This document shows positions 26,796 through 34,846 of a DNA stretch of 64,000 bases, piece by piece. Position 1 is the stretch's first letter. Each line of letters opens with the position of its first letter. This DNA is from Mycobacterium sp. 3519A. GTDB taxonomy: Bacteria > Actinomycetota > Actinomycetes > Mycobacteriales > Mycobacteriaceae. Both the position numbers and the translations under genes were made by a program. The notes beneath the pieces are model-generated. The model saw nothing but the letters and a program-made list of their open reading frames with translations, made no database searches and was not told the DNA's origin. The DNA is taken from assembly GCF_900240945.1 (NCBI RefSeq), contig NZ_OESG01000013.1, positions 2,086,888 through 2,150,887 on the forward strand, written 5' to 3'.

Positions 26796-27260
26796 GTGTC
26801 CACCTCTCTGGCGGTCGTGCGCCTTGATCGCGATCTGCCGATGCCCAGCCGAGCCCACGACGGCGACGCGGGCATCGACCTGTTCAGCGCGCTCGACGTC
26901 GAACTCGCGCCCGGTCAGCGGGCGCTGGTGCCGACCGGTATCGCCGTCGCCATCCCGCACGGCATGGTCGGGCTCGTCCACCCGCGCTCGGGTTTGGCTG
27001 CGCGCGTTGGGCTTTCGATCGTCAACAGCCCCGGCACCATCGACGCGGGCTACCGCGGTGAGATCAAGGTGTCGTTGATCAACCTGGATCCCGAAACACC
27101 GATCCTGGTGAACCGGGGTGACCGGATCGCCCAGCTGTTGGTGCAGCGGGTCGAGTTGCCCGAACTGGTCGAGGTGACGTCATTCGACGAGGCCGGATTG
27201 GCCGACACATCCCGTGGCGACGGTGGCCACGGTTCCTCCGGCGGACATGCGAGTTTGTGA
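26796..27260 (+). CDS. dut: dUTP diphosphatase (dUTPase)
   Basis: A 154-residue trimeric dUTPase, the same length as in M. tuberculosis, converting dUTP to dUMP and PPi. All five motifs are present: [10 protein letters not shown] (1), [11 protein letters not shown] (2), [14 protein letters not shown] with the catalytic Asp (3), [12 protein letters not shown] (4) and the glycine-rich P-loop-like tail [14 protein letters not shown] (5). The GTG at 26796 ([17 protein letters not shown]) fits the family; the ORF extends back into the divergent DUF3093 gene. Its stop overlaps the next start by one base. Confidence 0.96.
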   Translation: MSTSLAVVRLDRDLPMPSRAHDGDAGIDLFSALDVELAPGQRALVPTGIAVAIPHGMVGLVHPRSGLAARVGLSIVNSPGTIDAGYRGEIKVSLINLDPETPILVNRGDRIAQLLVQRVELPELVEVTSFDEAGLADTSRGDGGHGSSGGHASL

Positions 27261-28030
27261 TGGCATTCGGAAAACACAGGAACGACGACGACGACAGCGC
27301 TGTTGACAGCACTGTCGACGAGGACCTGACGGGTGATCCCGTCGACGAGGAACTCGAGGGTCCGTTCGATGTCGACGACTTCGACGACGCCGCGACCGCG
27401 GCGCAGGGCCGGTTGGATCTGGGCTCGGTGCTGATCCCCATGCCGGAAGCCGGCCAGGTGCAGGTCGAACTCAACGAGGCGGGGGTGCCCAGCGCGGTGT
27501 GGGTGGTCACGCCCAACGGCCGGTTCACCATCGCCGCCTACGCCGCGCCCAAGTCGGCGGGGCTGTGGCGCGAGGTCGCCACAGAGCTGGCCGACTCGCT
27601 GCGCAAGGAGGGCGCCCAGGTCAGCATCGAGGACGGGCCGTGGGGCCGCGAGGTGGTCGGCGTATCGAAGACCGAGCAGAATCAGCAGGCAGGCGTGGTC
27701 CGGTTCATCGGTGTCGACGGCTACCGGTGGATGATCCGGTGCGTGGTCAACGGCCCGCAGGACCGCATCGCGGCGCTTGCCGCGGAGGCGCGAAATGCGT
27801 TGGCGGACACTGTCGTTCGGCGTGGCGACACGCCGCTGCCGGTCCGAACGCCGCTGCAGGTGCAGTTGCCGGAACCGATGGCGGCCCAGTTGCGCGCCGC
27901 CGCCGAACAGGCGGCCCAGCAGCAGATGCAGCAGGCCCAGCAGCTTCAGCAGCAGCCGCCGCAGCCGGCAGCGCGGCGCAGTGAACTTGGCTCGGCGATG
28001 CAGCAGTTGCGCACCATCACCGGCGGCTAA
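27260..28030 (+). CDS. DUF3710 family protein
   Basis: A 256-residue soluble protein. The N-terminal 55 residues are acidic (DDDDSAVDSTVDEDLTGD). The conserved core includes FDVDDFDDAATAAQGRLDLG, VWVVTPNGRFTIAAYAAPK and WMIRCVVNGPQDRIAALAAE. The tail has a Gln-rich stretch (about 215-240). It corresponds to Rv2696c. Start ATG overlaps the dut stop (TGATG), so coupling with dut is likely. The function is not known. An inverted repeat lies directly after its stop. Confidence 0.87.
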   Translation: MAFGKHRNDDDDSAVDSTVDEDLTGDPVDEELEGPFDVDDFDDAATAAQGRLDLGSVLIPMPEAGQVQVELNEAGVPSAVWVVTPNGRFTIAAYAAPKSAGLWREVATELADSLRKEGAQVSIEDGPWGREVVGVSKTEQNQQAGVVRFIGVDGYRWMIRCVVNGPQDRIAALAAEARNALADTVVRRGDTPLPVRTPLQVQLPEPMAAQLRAAAEQAAQQQMQQAQQLQQQPPQPAARRSELGSAMQQLRTITGG

Positions 28031-28036
28031 CTCTGC

Positions 28037-28085
28037 GATTTGTGTGCGTTTCGGAGCGCTCACCGCGCATCGACGCACACAAATC
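28037..28085. repeat. Long inverted repeat between convergent genes
   Basis: GATTTGTGTGCGT (28037-28049) and ACGCACACAAATC (28073-28085) form a perfect 13-bp stem, with one possible G-U extension, around a 23-base centre. It fills the gap between the stop of the DUF3710 gene (28030) and the stop of the convergent hydrolase (28084-28086), whose first two bases lie in the right arm. It can act as a terminator in both directions. Confidence 0.75.
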
Positions 28086-28785
28086 ACTCGATGTCGGCCA
28101 ACGCGGCCACGCATGCGGCACCCAACACGCCGGGGTCCTCACCCATCTCGACGAGCGTGACGGTGCGCAGGGCGGCGCGCGGTGCGGCTGCCACCCACTC
28201 GAACCCGACCTCCACCGGGTGGATCGGATCGTCCGTCGCTGACGCCACGCCCATCGGCACGGTGAGACCCGCCAACTGCCCGCACGTCGGTGCGACATAG
28301 TGGGCCGCTTCCTCCATCGCATCCGGCAAAGCGGGCCACTGACCGACCCAGGACCGGGTCAACTCGTCGGCCAGCCACGCCGGACTCGACGCCCGCATCT
28401 GTGCGGTCGCGGACGCCAGGCCGTCGCGGCGCAGCATCTCGGCCGAGTGCCTTGCAGCCAGCGCCGCGGGTGCGGCCTCCGGTTCGCCCGTCCACGCGGG
28501 CAGCGCGGCCAGCACCGCAACGGCGTGCCCGGGATGCGCCAGCGCCCACTCCGCTGCCACCGCCGCGCCGATGGACACCCCGCCGACCGCGATCGCACCG
28601 CCACGCGAGGCGTCGTGAAGCGCGTCACGGTAGCCGTCGATGAGCCGGTCCGGTTGCGGCGACGGCGTCACAACCACCGCGCCGACATCGTGCAGAGCAC
28701 CGGAAAACGCCCGGTAGACGTAGTCGTCGTCGGATCCGGTACCCGGCAGCAGGACCGTCGTGACACCGCGAAGATTGACCGCCAT
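28084..28785 (-). CDS. Alpha/beta hydrolase fold protein
   Basis: A 233-residue soluble alpha/beta hydrolase, Rv2695-like by position. VLLPGTGSDDDYVYRAF forms the oxyanion-side loop. VGGVSIGAAVAAEWAL is the nucleophile elbow (G-x-S-x-G with Ser). SATDDPIHPVEVG supplies a plausible acid. The usual C-terminal catalytic His is not obvious: the tail reads VTLVEMGEDPGVLGAAC, so activity is uncertain. Substrate is unknown. Confidence 0.8.
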   Translation of the reverse strand: MAVNLRGVTTVLLPGTGSDDDYVYRAFSGALHDVGAVVVTPSPQPDRLIDGYRDALHDASRGGAIAVGGVSIGAAVAAEWALAHPGHAVAVLAALPAWTGEPEAAPAALAARHSAEMLRRDGLASATAQMRASSPAWLADELTRSWVGQWPALPDAMEEAAHYVAPTCGQLAGLTVPMGVASATDDPIHPVEVGFEWVAAAPRAALRTVTLVEMGEDPGVLGAACVAALADIE

Positions 28786-28918
28786 CAGATGATCGTCTCC
28801 CGTTCACCACCTCGTCGGCGTGGCGACCCACCCCTACGTGGCATATCGGAACCAAGAGGTCTACCGTGGCGTTGGATTGGGTAGATCCATGGTGGATCTG
28901 CAAAAGTCAGGAGAGGCC

Positions 28919-29290
28919 ATGGCTACGGCCGAAGGGTATCTTCGCCGGCTCACCCGTCGGTTGACGGAAGACCCGGAGCAACTCGACGTAGAAGAGCTCA
29001 CCGACGAAGCCGCCAGTACAGGCGCCCAAAAGGCGATCGACTGTCAACGCGGCCAGGAAGTGACAATGGTCGGCACCCTGCGCAGCGTGGAGTGCAACGG
29101 CAAAGGCTGCTCGGGCGGCGTCAAGGCCGAACTTTTCGACGGCACCGATACGGTGATGCTGGTGTGGCTCGGCCAACGCCGCATCCCCGGCATCGAATCC
29201 GGACGCACCCTGCGGGTGCACGGCCGGGTCGGCAAGCTCGACAGCGGCGTCAAGGCGATTTACAACCCCCATTACGAGATTCAAAAGTGA
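28919..29290 (+). CDS. OB-fold nucleic acid-binding domain protein
   Basis: A 123-residue protein: a helical N-terminus (EGYLRRLTRRLTEDPEQLDV) and an OB-fold (about 45-123) with GQEVTMVGTLRSVEC, KAELFDGTDTVMLVWLGQRR and GIESGRTLRVHGRVG. Such stand-alone OB proteins bind single-stranded nucleic acid; the partner is unknown. ATG at 28919 is preceded by AGGAGAGG, which decides against the longer ORF from 28820. It is the Rv2694c homologue and overlaps the DUF3159 gene (GTGA). Confidence 0.88.
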   Translation: MATAEGYLRRLTRRLTEDPEQLDVEELTDEAASTGAQKAIDCQRGQEVTMVGTLRSVECNGKGCSGGVKAELFDGTDTVMLVWLGQRRIPGIESGRTLRVHGRVGKLDSGVKAIYNPHYEIQK

Positions 29291-29991
29291 GCGACCCCGG
29301 ACCTGAACCGGGGAAGCAACCGAAGGCGAACGCAGTCCTCGAACAGATGGGCGGCGTGAGTGGCCTCATCTATTCCTCGTTGCCCGTCGTGGTCTTCGTC
29401 CCCGTCTCCACCACCCTGGGCCTGATTCCTGCCATTGGCGCCGCGCTCGGCGTGGCGGCGCTGATCCTGATCTGGCGGCTGATCCGCCGCGAATCCGCCC
29501 AGCCTGCGATCTCCGGCTTCATCGGCGTCGGCGTCAGCGCGCTGATCGCGTACATCGTCGGCGCCTCGAAAGGCTACTTCCTGCTCGGCATTTGGATGTC
29601 GTTGTTCTGGGCCGTGGTGTTCGGGGTGTCGATCCTCATCCGGCGACCCGCCGTCGGCTACATCTGGGGTTGGGTGAACTCCCACGACCGGGACTGGCGC
29701 GGCCTGCGCAAGGCGGTGCTGGCGTTCGACCTCGCGACATTCGTCTGGGTCCTGGTGTTCACCTCGCGCTTCGTGGTGCAGCAGCACCTCTACGACTCCG
29801 ACCAGACGGGCTGGCTCGGGGTGGCCCGCATCGCGATGGGATGGCCGCTGACCGCGGTGGCGGCGCTCGTCACGTATCTGGCCATCCGCGCCGCCCAGCG
29901 CGCGCTGCACGCCCACGATGCCCGACAACCCGCGACGACCACCGAGGAACACGGGGACCTAGCGCAACCCGATGCCCACCAAGGCGGATAG
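29287..29991 (+). CDS. DUF3159 family membrane protein
   Basis: A 234-residue protein with about five membrane helices arranged as in DUF3159 (VVVFVPVSTTLGLIPAIGAA, ALGVAALILIWRLIRRESAQ, GVGVSALIAYIVGASKGYFL, LFWAVVFGVSILIRRPAVGY, TAVAALVTYLAIRAAQRALH). It corresponds to Rv2693c. The GTG start overlaps the OB-fold gene stop, so translation is coupled. The C-terminal 20 bases overlap the start of the MFS gene. Function is unknown. Confidence 0.85.
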   Translation: MSDPGPEPGKQPKANAVLEQMGGVSGLIYSSLPVVVFVPVSTTLGLIPAIGAALGVAALILIWRLIRRESAQPAISGFIGVGVSALIAYIVGASKGYFLLGIWMSLFWAVVFGVSILIRRPAVGYIWGWVNSHDRDWRGLRKAVLAFDLATFVWVLVFTSRFVVQQHLYDSDQTGWLGVARIAMGWPLTAVAALVTYLAIRAAQRALHAHDARQPATTTEEHGDLAQPDAHQGG

Positions 29992-31372
29992 CGACAGACC
30001 GCTCATCGCGGTCGCGGTGCTGGCTTCGTTCGTCGCGTTCCTCGACGGTTCGGTAGTCAATCTGGCCCTGCCGGCGATCAGCCGCGAATTCAGCGGTGGC
30101 CTCGCGCTGCAGCAGTGGGTGGTCGACGGCTATCTGCTCACCCTCGGCGCGTTGATCCTTGTCGCAGGGGCGATTTCGGATCAGTTCGGCAGACTCGCGG
30201 TGCTGCGGATGGGCATCGTCGTGTTCGGGGTGGCGTCGGTGCTGTGCGCGCTCGCGCCCAGCGGCTGGGTGCTGATCGCCGCACGGTGTCTGCAGGGCGT
30301 CGGCGCGGCGTTTCTGGTGCCGAGCTCGCTGGCGATGATCAACGCGCGGTTCTCCGGCGCCGCCCAGGCCCGGGCCATCGGCACGTGGACGGCGTGGACC
30401 GGCACCGCGTTCGTGATCGGTCCGCTGCTGGGCGGTCTGCTGGTCGATGCCGTCGGCTGGCGCTGGATCTTCGGGGTCAACATCGTCCCGTTGGTGGCCA
30501 CGCTGTACCTGACCACCAGGCTGTCGCGACCCGAAACCGCGGACCGGTCCGCGCGCGTCGACGTGATCGGCGCGCTGCTCACCGCCGTCGGCCTTACCGG
30601 TGCCGTGTACGGGCTCATCGAAGGGCAGCGGCTCGGCTTCGGCCATCCTCAGGTCGTCGCGGCCCTGGTGATCGGGTTGGGGTGCCTGGCGGTGTTCCCG
30701 TTCTGGGAGCGCCGCTGCCCGCATCCGATGATGCCGCTGCACATCTTCGCCGCACGCAACTTCGCGGTGGGCAACCTCGCGACGGTGTTCCTTTATGCGG
30801 CGGTGTCGCTCGGCACGTTGATCGTCGCGCTGTTCCTGCAGGAGGCGGCGGGCCTATCGGCGACCCAAGCGGGGCTGGCCACGCTGCCCATCCCGGTGCT
30901 GTCGTTCCTGCTGGCCCGCCGGTTCGGCACGCTTGCCGGTGTGCACGGGCCGCGGCTGTTCATGGCGGGCGGTCCGCTGATCGCCGCGGCGGGCTACCTC
31001 TGGATGACCATGGCGGGGGAGCCATTCGACTTCTGGACGCAGATGTTGCCGGGGCTGGTGGTGTTCGGTCTCGGACTGTCGATCACGGTGTCGCCGCTGA
31101 CGGCGGCGATCCTGGCCGCCGTCGACCCGGCGCAAAGCGGCATCGGTTCGGCCATCAACAATGCCGTGGCCCGGATCGCGGGCCTGATTGCGATCGCATT
31201 CACGGGCGTAATTCTCGGCGGCACAGTCGATTTCGCGGGATTCCGGCATGGCGCACTGGTGACGGCGACGCTGTTCGTAGTGGCCGGAGTGGTGTCCGCG
31301 ATCGGCATCTCCAACGCGCAATGCGACTACGACAAAGTCGCTGCCGAAGACGCGGCCTACTTGCAGCGCTGA
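29972..31372 (+). CDS. MFS transporter, DHA2-like multidrug or metabolite exporter
   Basis: A 466-residue major facilitator with about 14 hydrophobic segments. Motifs: LASFVAFLDGSVVNLALPAI (motif D1 with the membrane Asp of DHA2 pumps), GAISDQFGRLAVLRMG (motif A), RCLQGVGAAFLVPSSLAM (motif B) and GTAFVIGPLLGGLLVDAVGW (motif C, antiporter). These point to drug/proton antiport of the EmrB/QacA type. The gene overlaps the DUF3159 gene by 20 bases. In M. tuberculosis the next gene after Rv2693c is ceoC, so this pump looks like an insertion into a conserved run. Substrate is unknown. Confidence 0.9.
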   Translation: MPTKADSDRPLIAVAVLASFVAFLDGSVVNLALPAISREFSGGLALQQWVVDGYLLTLGALILVAGAISDQFGRLAVLRMGIVVFGVASVLCALAPSGWVLIAARCLQGVGAAFLVPSSLAMINARFSGAAQARAIGTWTAWTGTAFVIGPLLGGLLVDAVGWRWIFGVNIVPLVATLYLTTRLSRPETADRSARVDVIGALLTAVGLTGAVYGLIEGQRLGFGHPQVVAALVIGLGCLAVFPFWERRCPHPMMPLHIFAARNFAVGNLATVFLYAAVSLGTLIVALFLQEAAGLSATQAGLATLPIPVLSFLLARRFGTLAGVHGPRLFMAGGPLIAAAGYLWMTMAGEPFDFWTQMLPGLVVFGLGLSITVSPLTAAILAAVDPAQSGIGSAINNAVARIAGLIAIAFTGVILGGTVDFAGFRHGALVTATLFVVAGVVSAIGISNAQCDYDKVAAEDAAYLQR

Positions 31373-31375
31373 ACC

Positions 31376-32044
31376 TCAGCGCGTGGCGCGCGGGTGCAGC
31401 AGCAGCTCCCGCAGCGCTTCCTCGACGTCGGTGGTGGCCACGAACAACAGCTCGTCGCCGCCTTCCAGCGGCTCGTCGGACTCGGGCACGATCACCCGAG
31501 GGCCACGCAGAATCGTCACCAACGCCGCATCGCGCGGCAAGTCCAGCCGCTTGACCGGCTTGCCGCCCCACGGCGTGTCGTCGGGCAGCGTGATCTCGAC
31601 GAGGTTGGCCTGGCCCTTGCGGAACTCCATCAACCGCACCAGATCGCCGACGGCGACGGCCTCCTCGACGAGCGAGGCCAACATGCGCGGCGTGGACACC
31701 GCGACGTCGACGCCCCAGTTCTCGTCGAACAGCCACTCGTTGCGCGGATCGTTGGCCCTGGCCACCACGCGCGGCACGGCGAACTCGGTCTTGGCCAGCA
31801 GGCTGACCACCACGTTGACCTTGTCGTCGCCCGTCGCGGCGATCACCACGTCGAACTCCTCGAGCTTGACCGACTCCAGCAGGCTCAACTCGCACGCGTC
31901 GCCAAGACGCCAATGGGCGGCGGGAATGGCGTCGACGTCGATGTGGTCGGGGTTGCGCTCAAGCAGCGTGACCTCGTGGGTCTCGACCAACTCGCGGGCG
32001 ATGGATCTCCCGACGGCACCCGCTCCGGCAATCGCGACCTTCAT
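31376..32044 (-). CDS. ceoC: TrkA-family potassium regulatory protein CeoC
   Basis: A 222-residue RCK-type protein: a Rossmann domain (VAIAGAGAVGRSIARELVET, GxGxxG at 7-12; FDVVIAATGDDKVNVVVSLL) and a C-terminal RCK_C domain (about 135-222) with PWGGKPVKRLDLPRDAALVT. It binds NAD(H) or a related nucleotide in the cytoplasm and gates a potassium carrier. It is 34 bases downstream of ceoB on the same strand, forming a two-gene operon. The family partner would be an integral membrane potassium transporter; the KimA-like gene across the divergent promoter is the best candidate. Confidence 0.9.
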   Translation of the reverse strand: MKVAIAGAGAVGRSIARELVETHEVTLLERNPDHIDVDAIPAAHWRLGDACELSLLESVKLEEFDVVIAATGDDKVNVVVSLLAKTEFAVPRVVARANDPRNEWLFDENWGVDVAVSTPRMLASLVEEAVAVGDLVRLMEFRKGQANLVEITLPDDTPWGGKPVKRLDLPRDAALVTILRGPRVIVPESDEPLEGGDELLFVATTDVEEALRELLLHPRATR

Positions 32045-32078
32045 CGCCGCCGCTCCTCCATGTCGTCACGGACGCGCT

Positions 32079-32753
32079 TCATGCCGACTCCACGTCCTCA
32101 CTCGGCGGCAGCGCCGCGATCGCCAGCGCCTCGGCGATGTGCCCGGCGATGGCCGCCATGTACACCTGATCGCCGGCCTGGATGACCGTCTTGGGGTCGG
32201 GCAGCAGGCCCGCGCCGAACCGGATCATGAACGCCACCCTGGCGCCGGTGGCGCTCTCCAGTGCGGTGATCCGGTGCCCGACCCACTCCTCGTGCAGGGC
32301 AAGCTCGGTGACGCCGACGTTGCCGGTCGGATCTCGCCACTTGGTGGTTTCGGTCTCCCGGGTCAACACGTTGAGCAACCGGTCGGTGGTCCACGGCACG
32401 GTGGCCACCGTCGGGATGCCCAGCCGTTCGTAGACGGCCGCGCGCTTGGCGTCGTAGATGCGGGCCACCACGCGTTCGACGCCGAACGTCTCACGGGCCA
32501 CCCGCGCCGAGATGATGTTGGAGTTGTCGCCCGACGACACCGCAGCGAACGCGCCCGCCTCCTCGATGCCCGCCCGCAGCAGGACATCGCGGTCGAAGCC
32601 CATGCCCAACACCCGCTCACCCGGGAACTCGGGGGACAGACGATGGAAGGCCGTGCTGTCGCGATCGATGACAGCCACATCGTGGCCGATCCGGGCCAGG
32701 CTGTCCGACAACGACGCGCCAACCCGGCCGCACCCCATGACCACTACCCGCAC
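32079..32753 (-). CDS. ceoB: TrkA-family potassium regulatory protein CeoB
   Basis: A 224-residue paralogue of CeoC: RVVVMGCGRVGASLSDSLAR (nucleotide loop), VAVIDRDSTAFHRL with the acidic residue that favours NAD(H), and GDNSNIISARVARETFGVER. An RCK_C domain (about 135-224) contains FGAGLLPDPKTVIQAGDQVY. The GTG at 32753 is chosen because RVVVMGCG is the family N-terminus and AAAGGA precedes it; the ORF runs on to 32993 through the divergent gene. It is transcribed divergently from the APC transporter with 98 bases between. Confidence 0.92.
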   Translation of the reverse strand: MRVVVMGCGRVGASLSDSLARIGHDVAVIDRDSTAFHRLSPEFPGERVLGMGFDRDVLLRAGIEEAGAFAAVSSGDNSNIISARVARETFGVERVVARIYDAKRAAVYERLGIPTVATVPWTTDRLLNVLTRETETTKWRDPTGNVGVTELALHEEWVGHRITALESATGARVAFMIRFGAGLLPDPKTVIQAGDQVYMAAIAGHIAEALAIAALPPSEDVESA

Positions 32754-32813
32754 CTGACAGTCCTTTCCGGCATGTCTGTGGCGAACCTGCGCAAGGGAGA
32801 ACGCTACCGCTTT

Positions 32814-32834
32814 CCGACGGCTGATGGCCGTCGG
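32814..32834. promoter_or_regulatory. 8-bp dyad in the ceoB/kimA-like divergent promoter
   Basis: CCGACGGC (32814-32821) and GCCGTCGG (32827-32834) are perfect inverted arms around TGATG. The dyad ends 17 bases before the GTG start of the transporter. It could be an operator or a leader hairpin affecting ribosome access. No known class is recognised. Confidence 0.45.
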
Positions 32835-32851
32835 GCTTACTCTTGGCTCTC

Positions 32852-34846
32852 GTGTCCAAGCTTTCGACCGCTGCGCGCCGGTTGGTCCTCGGCAGGCCGT
32901 TCCGCAGCGACAAGCTCGCCCACACGCTCTTACCCAAGCGCATCGCGCTGCCCGTGTTCGCCTCCGACGCGCTGTCATCAGTCGCCTACGCACCGGAGGA
33001 AATCTTTCTGGTGCTCTCCGTCGCCGGGCTGACGGCCTACTCGATGGCCCCGTGGATCGGCCTCGCCGTCGCCGCGGTGATGCTCATCGTCATCGCCAGT
33101 TACCGGCAGAACGTGCACGCCTACCCGTCCGGCGGCGGCGACTACGAAGTGGTCACCACCAACCTGGGGCCCACTGCCGGGCTGACGGTGGCCAGCGCGC
33201 TGTTGGTCGACTACGTGCTGACCGTCGCGGTCTCGATGTCCTCGGCGATGGCCAACATCGGCTCGGCGATCCCGTTCATCAACCACCACAAGGTGCTGTT
33301 CGCGGTCGTCGCGATCCTGCTGCTGGCATCGATAAACCTCAGGGGCATCCGGGAATCCGGTACCGCGTTCGCAATTCCCACCTACGCGTTCATGATCGGC
33401 GTGTACGTCATGCTGGGCTGGGGGCTGTTTCAGATCCATGTCCTCGGCGACCCGTTGCGCGCCGAATCCGCGAGCTTCGAGGTGCACTCCGAGCACGGTC
33501 AGGTGCTCGGGTTCGCGATGATTTTCCTTGTCGCCCGGGCGTTCTCGTCGGGCTGCGCGGCGCTGACCGGTGTCGAAGCGATCAGCAACGGAGTGCCCGC
33601 GTTCCGGAAACCCAAGTCCCGCAACGCCGCGACCACGCTGTTGATGCTCGGGGTCATCGCGGTGTCGTTGTTCATGGGCATCATCATGCTGGCCAAGGAG
33701 ACCGGCGTGAAGATCGCCGACACCCCCGAGCAGCTGGTCGGCGCCCCGCCCGGTTACCACCAGAAGACGCTGATCGCACAGCTTGCCGACGCGGTGTTCC
33801 ACAACTTCCCGATCGGGTTGTACCTGATCGCCGGCGTCACCGCGTTGATCCTGATCCTGGCCGCCAACACCGCGTTCAACGGCTTCCCGGTGCTGGGATC
33901 GATTCTGGCCCAGGACCGTTATCTGCCACGCCAACTGCACACCCGCGGCGACCGGTTGGCGTTCTCCAACGGCATCCTGTTCCTCGCACTGGCCGCCATC
34001 GCGTTCGTGGTCGCGTTCCGCGCCGAGGTGACCGCGCTGATCCAGTTGTACATCGTCGGGGTGTTCGTGTCGTTCACGCTCAGCCAGATCGGCATGGTCC
34101 GGCACTGGACCCGGCTGCTGCGCACCGAGACGGATTCCGCGGCGCGTCGGCACATGATGCGGTCGCGGGTGATCAACACCATCGGCTTCGTCTGCACCGG
34201 CACCGTGCTGATCATCGTGGTGGTGACGAAGTTCGTCGCGGGCGCATGGATCGCGATCCTGGCGATGGGCGCGCTGTTCGTCATCATGAGAATGATCCAC
34301 AAGCATTACGACACCGTCTCCCGGGAACTCGAAGAGCAGGCCGAGGAACAGGGCGACGACATGGTGTTGCCGAGCCGCAACCACGCCGTGGTGCTGGTGT
34401 CGAAGCTGCATCTGCCCACCAAGCGTGCGCTGGCCTACGCCAGGGCCACCCGACCCGACGTGCTCGAGGCCATCACGGTCAGCGTCGACGACGGGGAGAC
34501 CCGCGAGTTGGTGCATCAGTGGGAGGACAGCGACATCAGCGTGCCGCTGAAGGTGATCGCTTCGCCCTACCGCGAAATCACCCGTCCTGTCCTCGATTAC
34601 GTGAAACGGGTCACCAGGGAGTCGCCTCGCACCGTGGTCACGGTGTTCATCCCGGAGTACGTCGTCGGGCATTGGTGGGAGCAGGTGCTGCACAACCAGA
34701 GCGCGCTGCGGCTCAAAGGCAGACTGCTGTTCATGCCGAACGTGATGGTGACTTCGGTGCCGTGGCAACTGAGTTCGTCGGAGCGGCTCAAGACGTTGCA
34801 GCCGCACGCCGCGCCCGGTGATATCCGCAGAGGTTTCCTGGATTGA
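32852..34846 (+). CDS. KimA-like APC-superfamily potassium transporter
   Basis: A 664-residue APC-fold transporter, Rv2690c by position. The sequence follows B. subtilis KimA (YdaO) over its length, from memory: FASDALSSVAYAPEEIFLVL, SYRQNVHAYPSGGGDYEVV, LLVDYVLTVAVSMSSA, RAFSSGCAALTGVEAISNGV, PAFRKPKSRNAATTLLMLGV, LAANTAFNGFPVLGSILAQD and RGDRLAFSNGILFL. A cytoplasmic domain (about 505-664) contains HNQSALRLKGRLLF near the end, also as in KimA. KimA is a high-affinity proton-coupled K+ importer inhibited by c-di-AMP, so this gene is better called a K+ carrier than an amino-acid permease. GTG at 32852 (VSKLSTAARRL) is preferred; a TTG at 32843 is possible. Confidence 0.85.
   Translation: MSKLSTAARRLVLGRPFRSDKLAHTLLPKRIALPVFASDALSSVAYAPEEIFLVLSVAGLTAYSMAPWIGLAVAAVMLIVIASYRQNVHAYPSGGGDYEVVTTNLGPTAGLTVASALLVDYVLTVAVSMSSAMANIGSAIPFINHHKVLFAVVAILLLASINLRGIRESGTAFAIPTYAFMIGVYVMLGWGLFQIHVLGDPLRAESASFEVHSEHGQVLGFAMIFLVARAFSSGCAALTGVEAISNGVPAFRKPKSRNAATTLLMLGVIAVSLFMGIIMLAKETGVKIADTPEQLVGAPPGYHQKTLIAQLADAVFHNFPIGLYLIAGVTALILILAANTAFNGFPVLGSILAQDRYLPRQLHTRGDRLAFSNGILFLALAAIAFVVAFRAEVTALIQLYIVGVFVSFTLSQIGMVRHWTRLLRTETDSAARRHMMRSRVINTIGFVCTGTVLIIVVVTKFVAGAWIAILAMGALFVIMRMIHKHYDTVSRELEEQAEEQGDDMVLPSRNHAVVLVSKLHLPTKRALAYARATRPDVLEAITVSVDDGETRELVHQWEDSDISVPLKVIASPYREITRPVLDYVKRVTRESPRTVVTVFIPEYVVGHWWEQVLHNQSALRLKGRLLFMPNVMVTSVPWQLSSSERLKTLQPHAAPGDIRRGFLD

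Noticed and set aside
32978..34807. 609-residue minus-strand frame over the K+ transporter
   Set aside because: Shadow of the transporter; translation is His/Asp/Arg-rich without domains.
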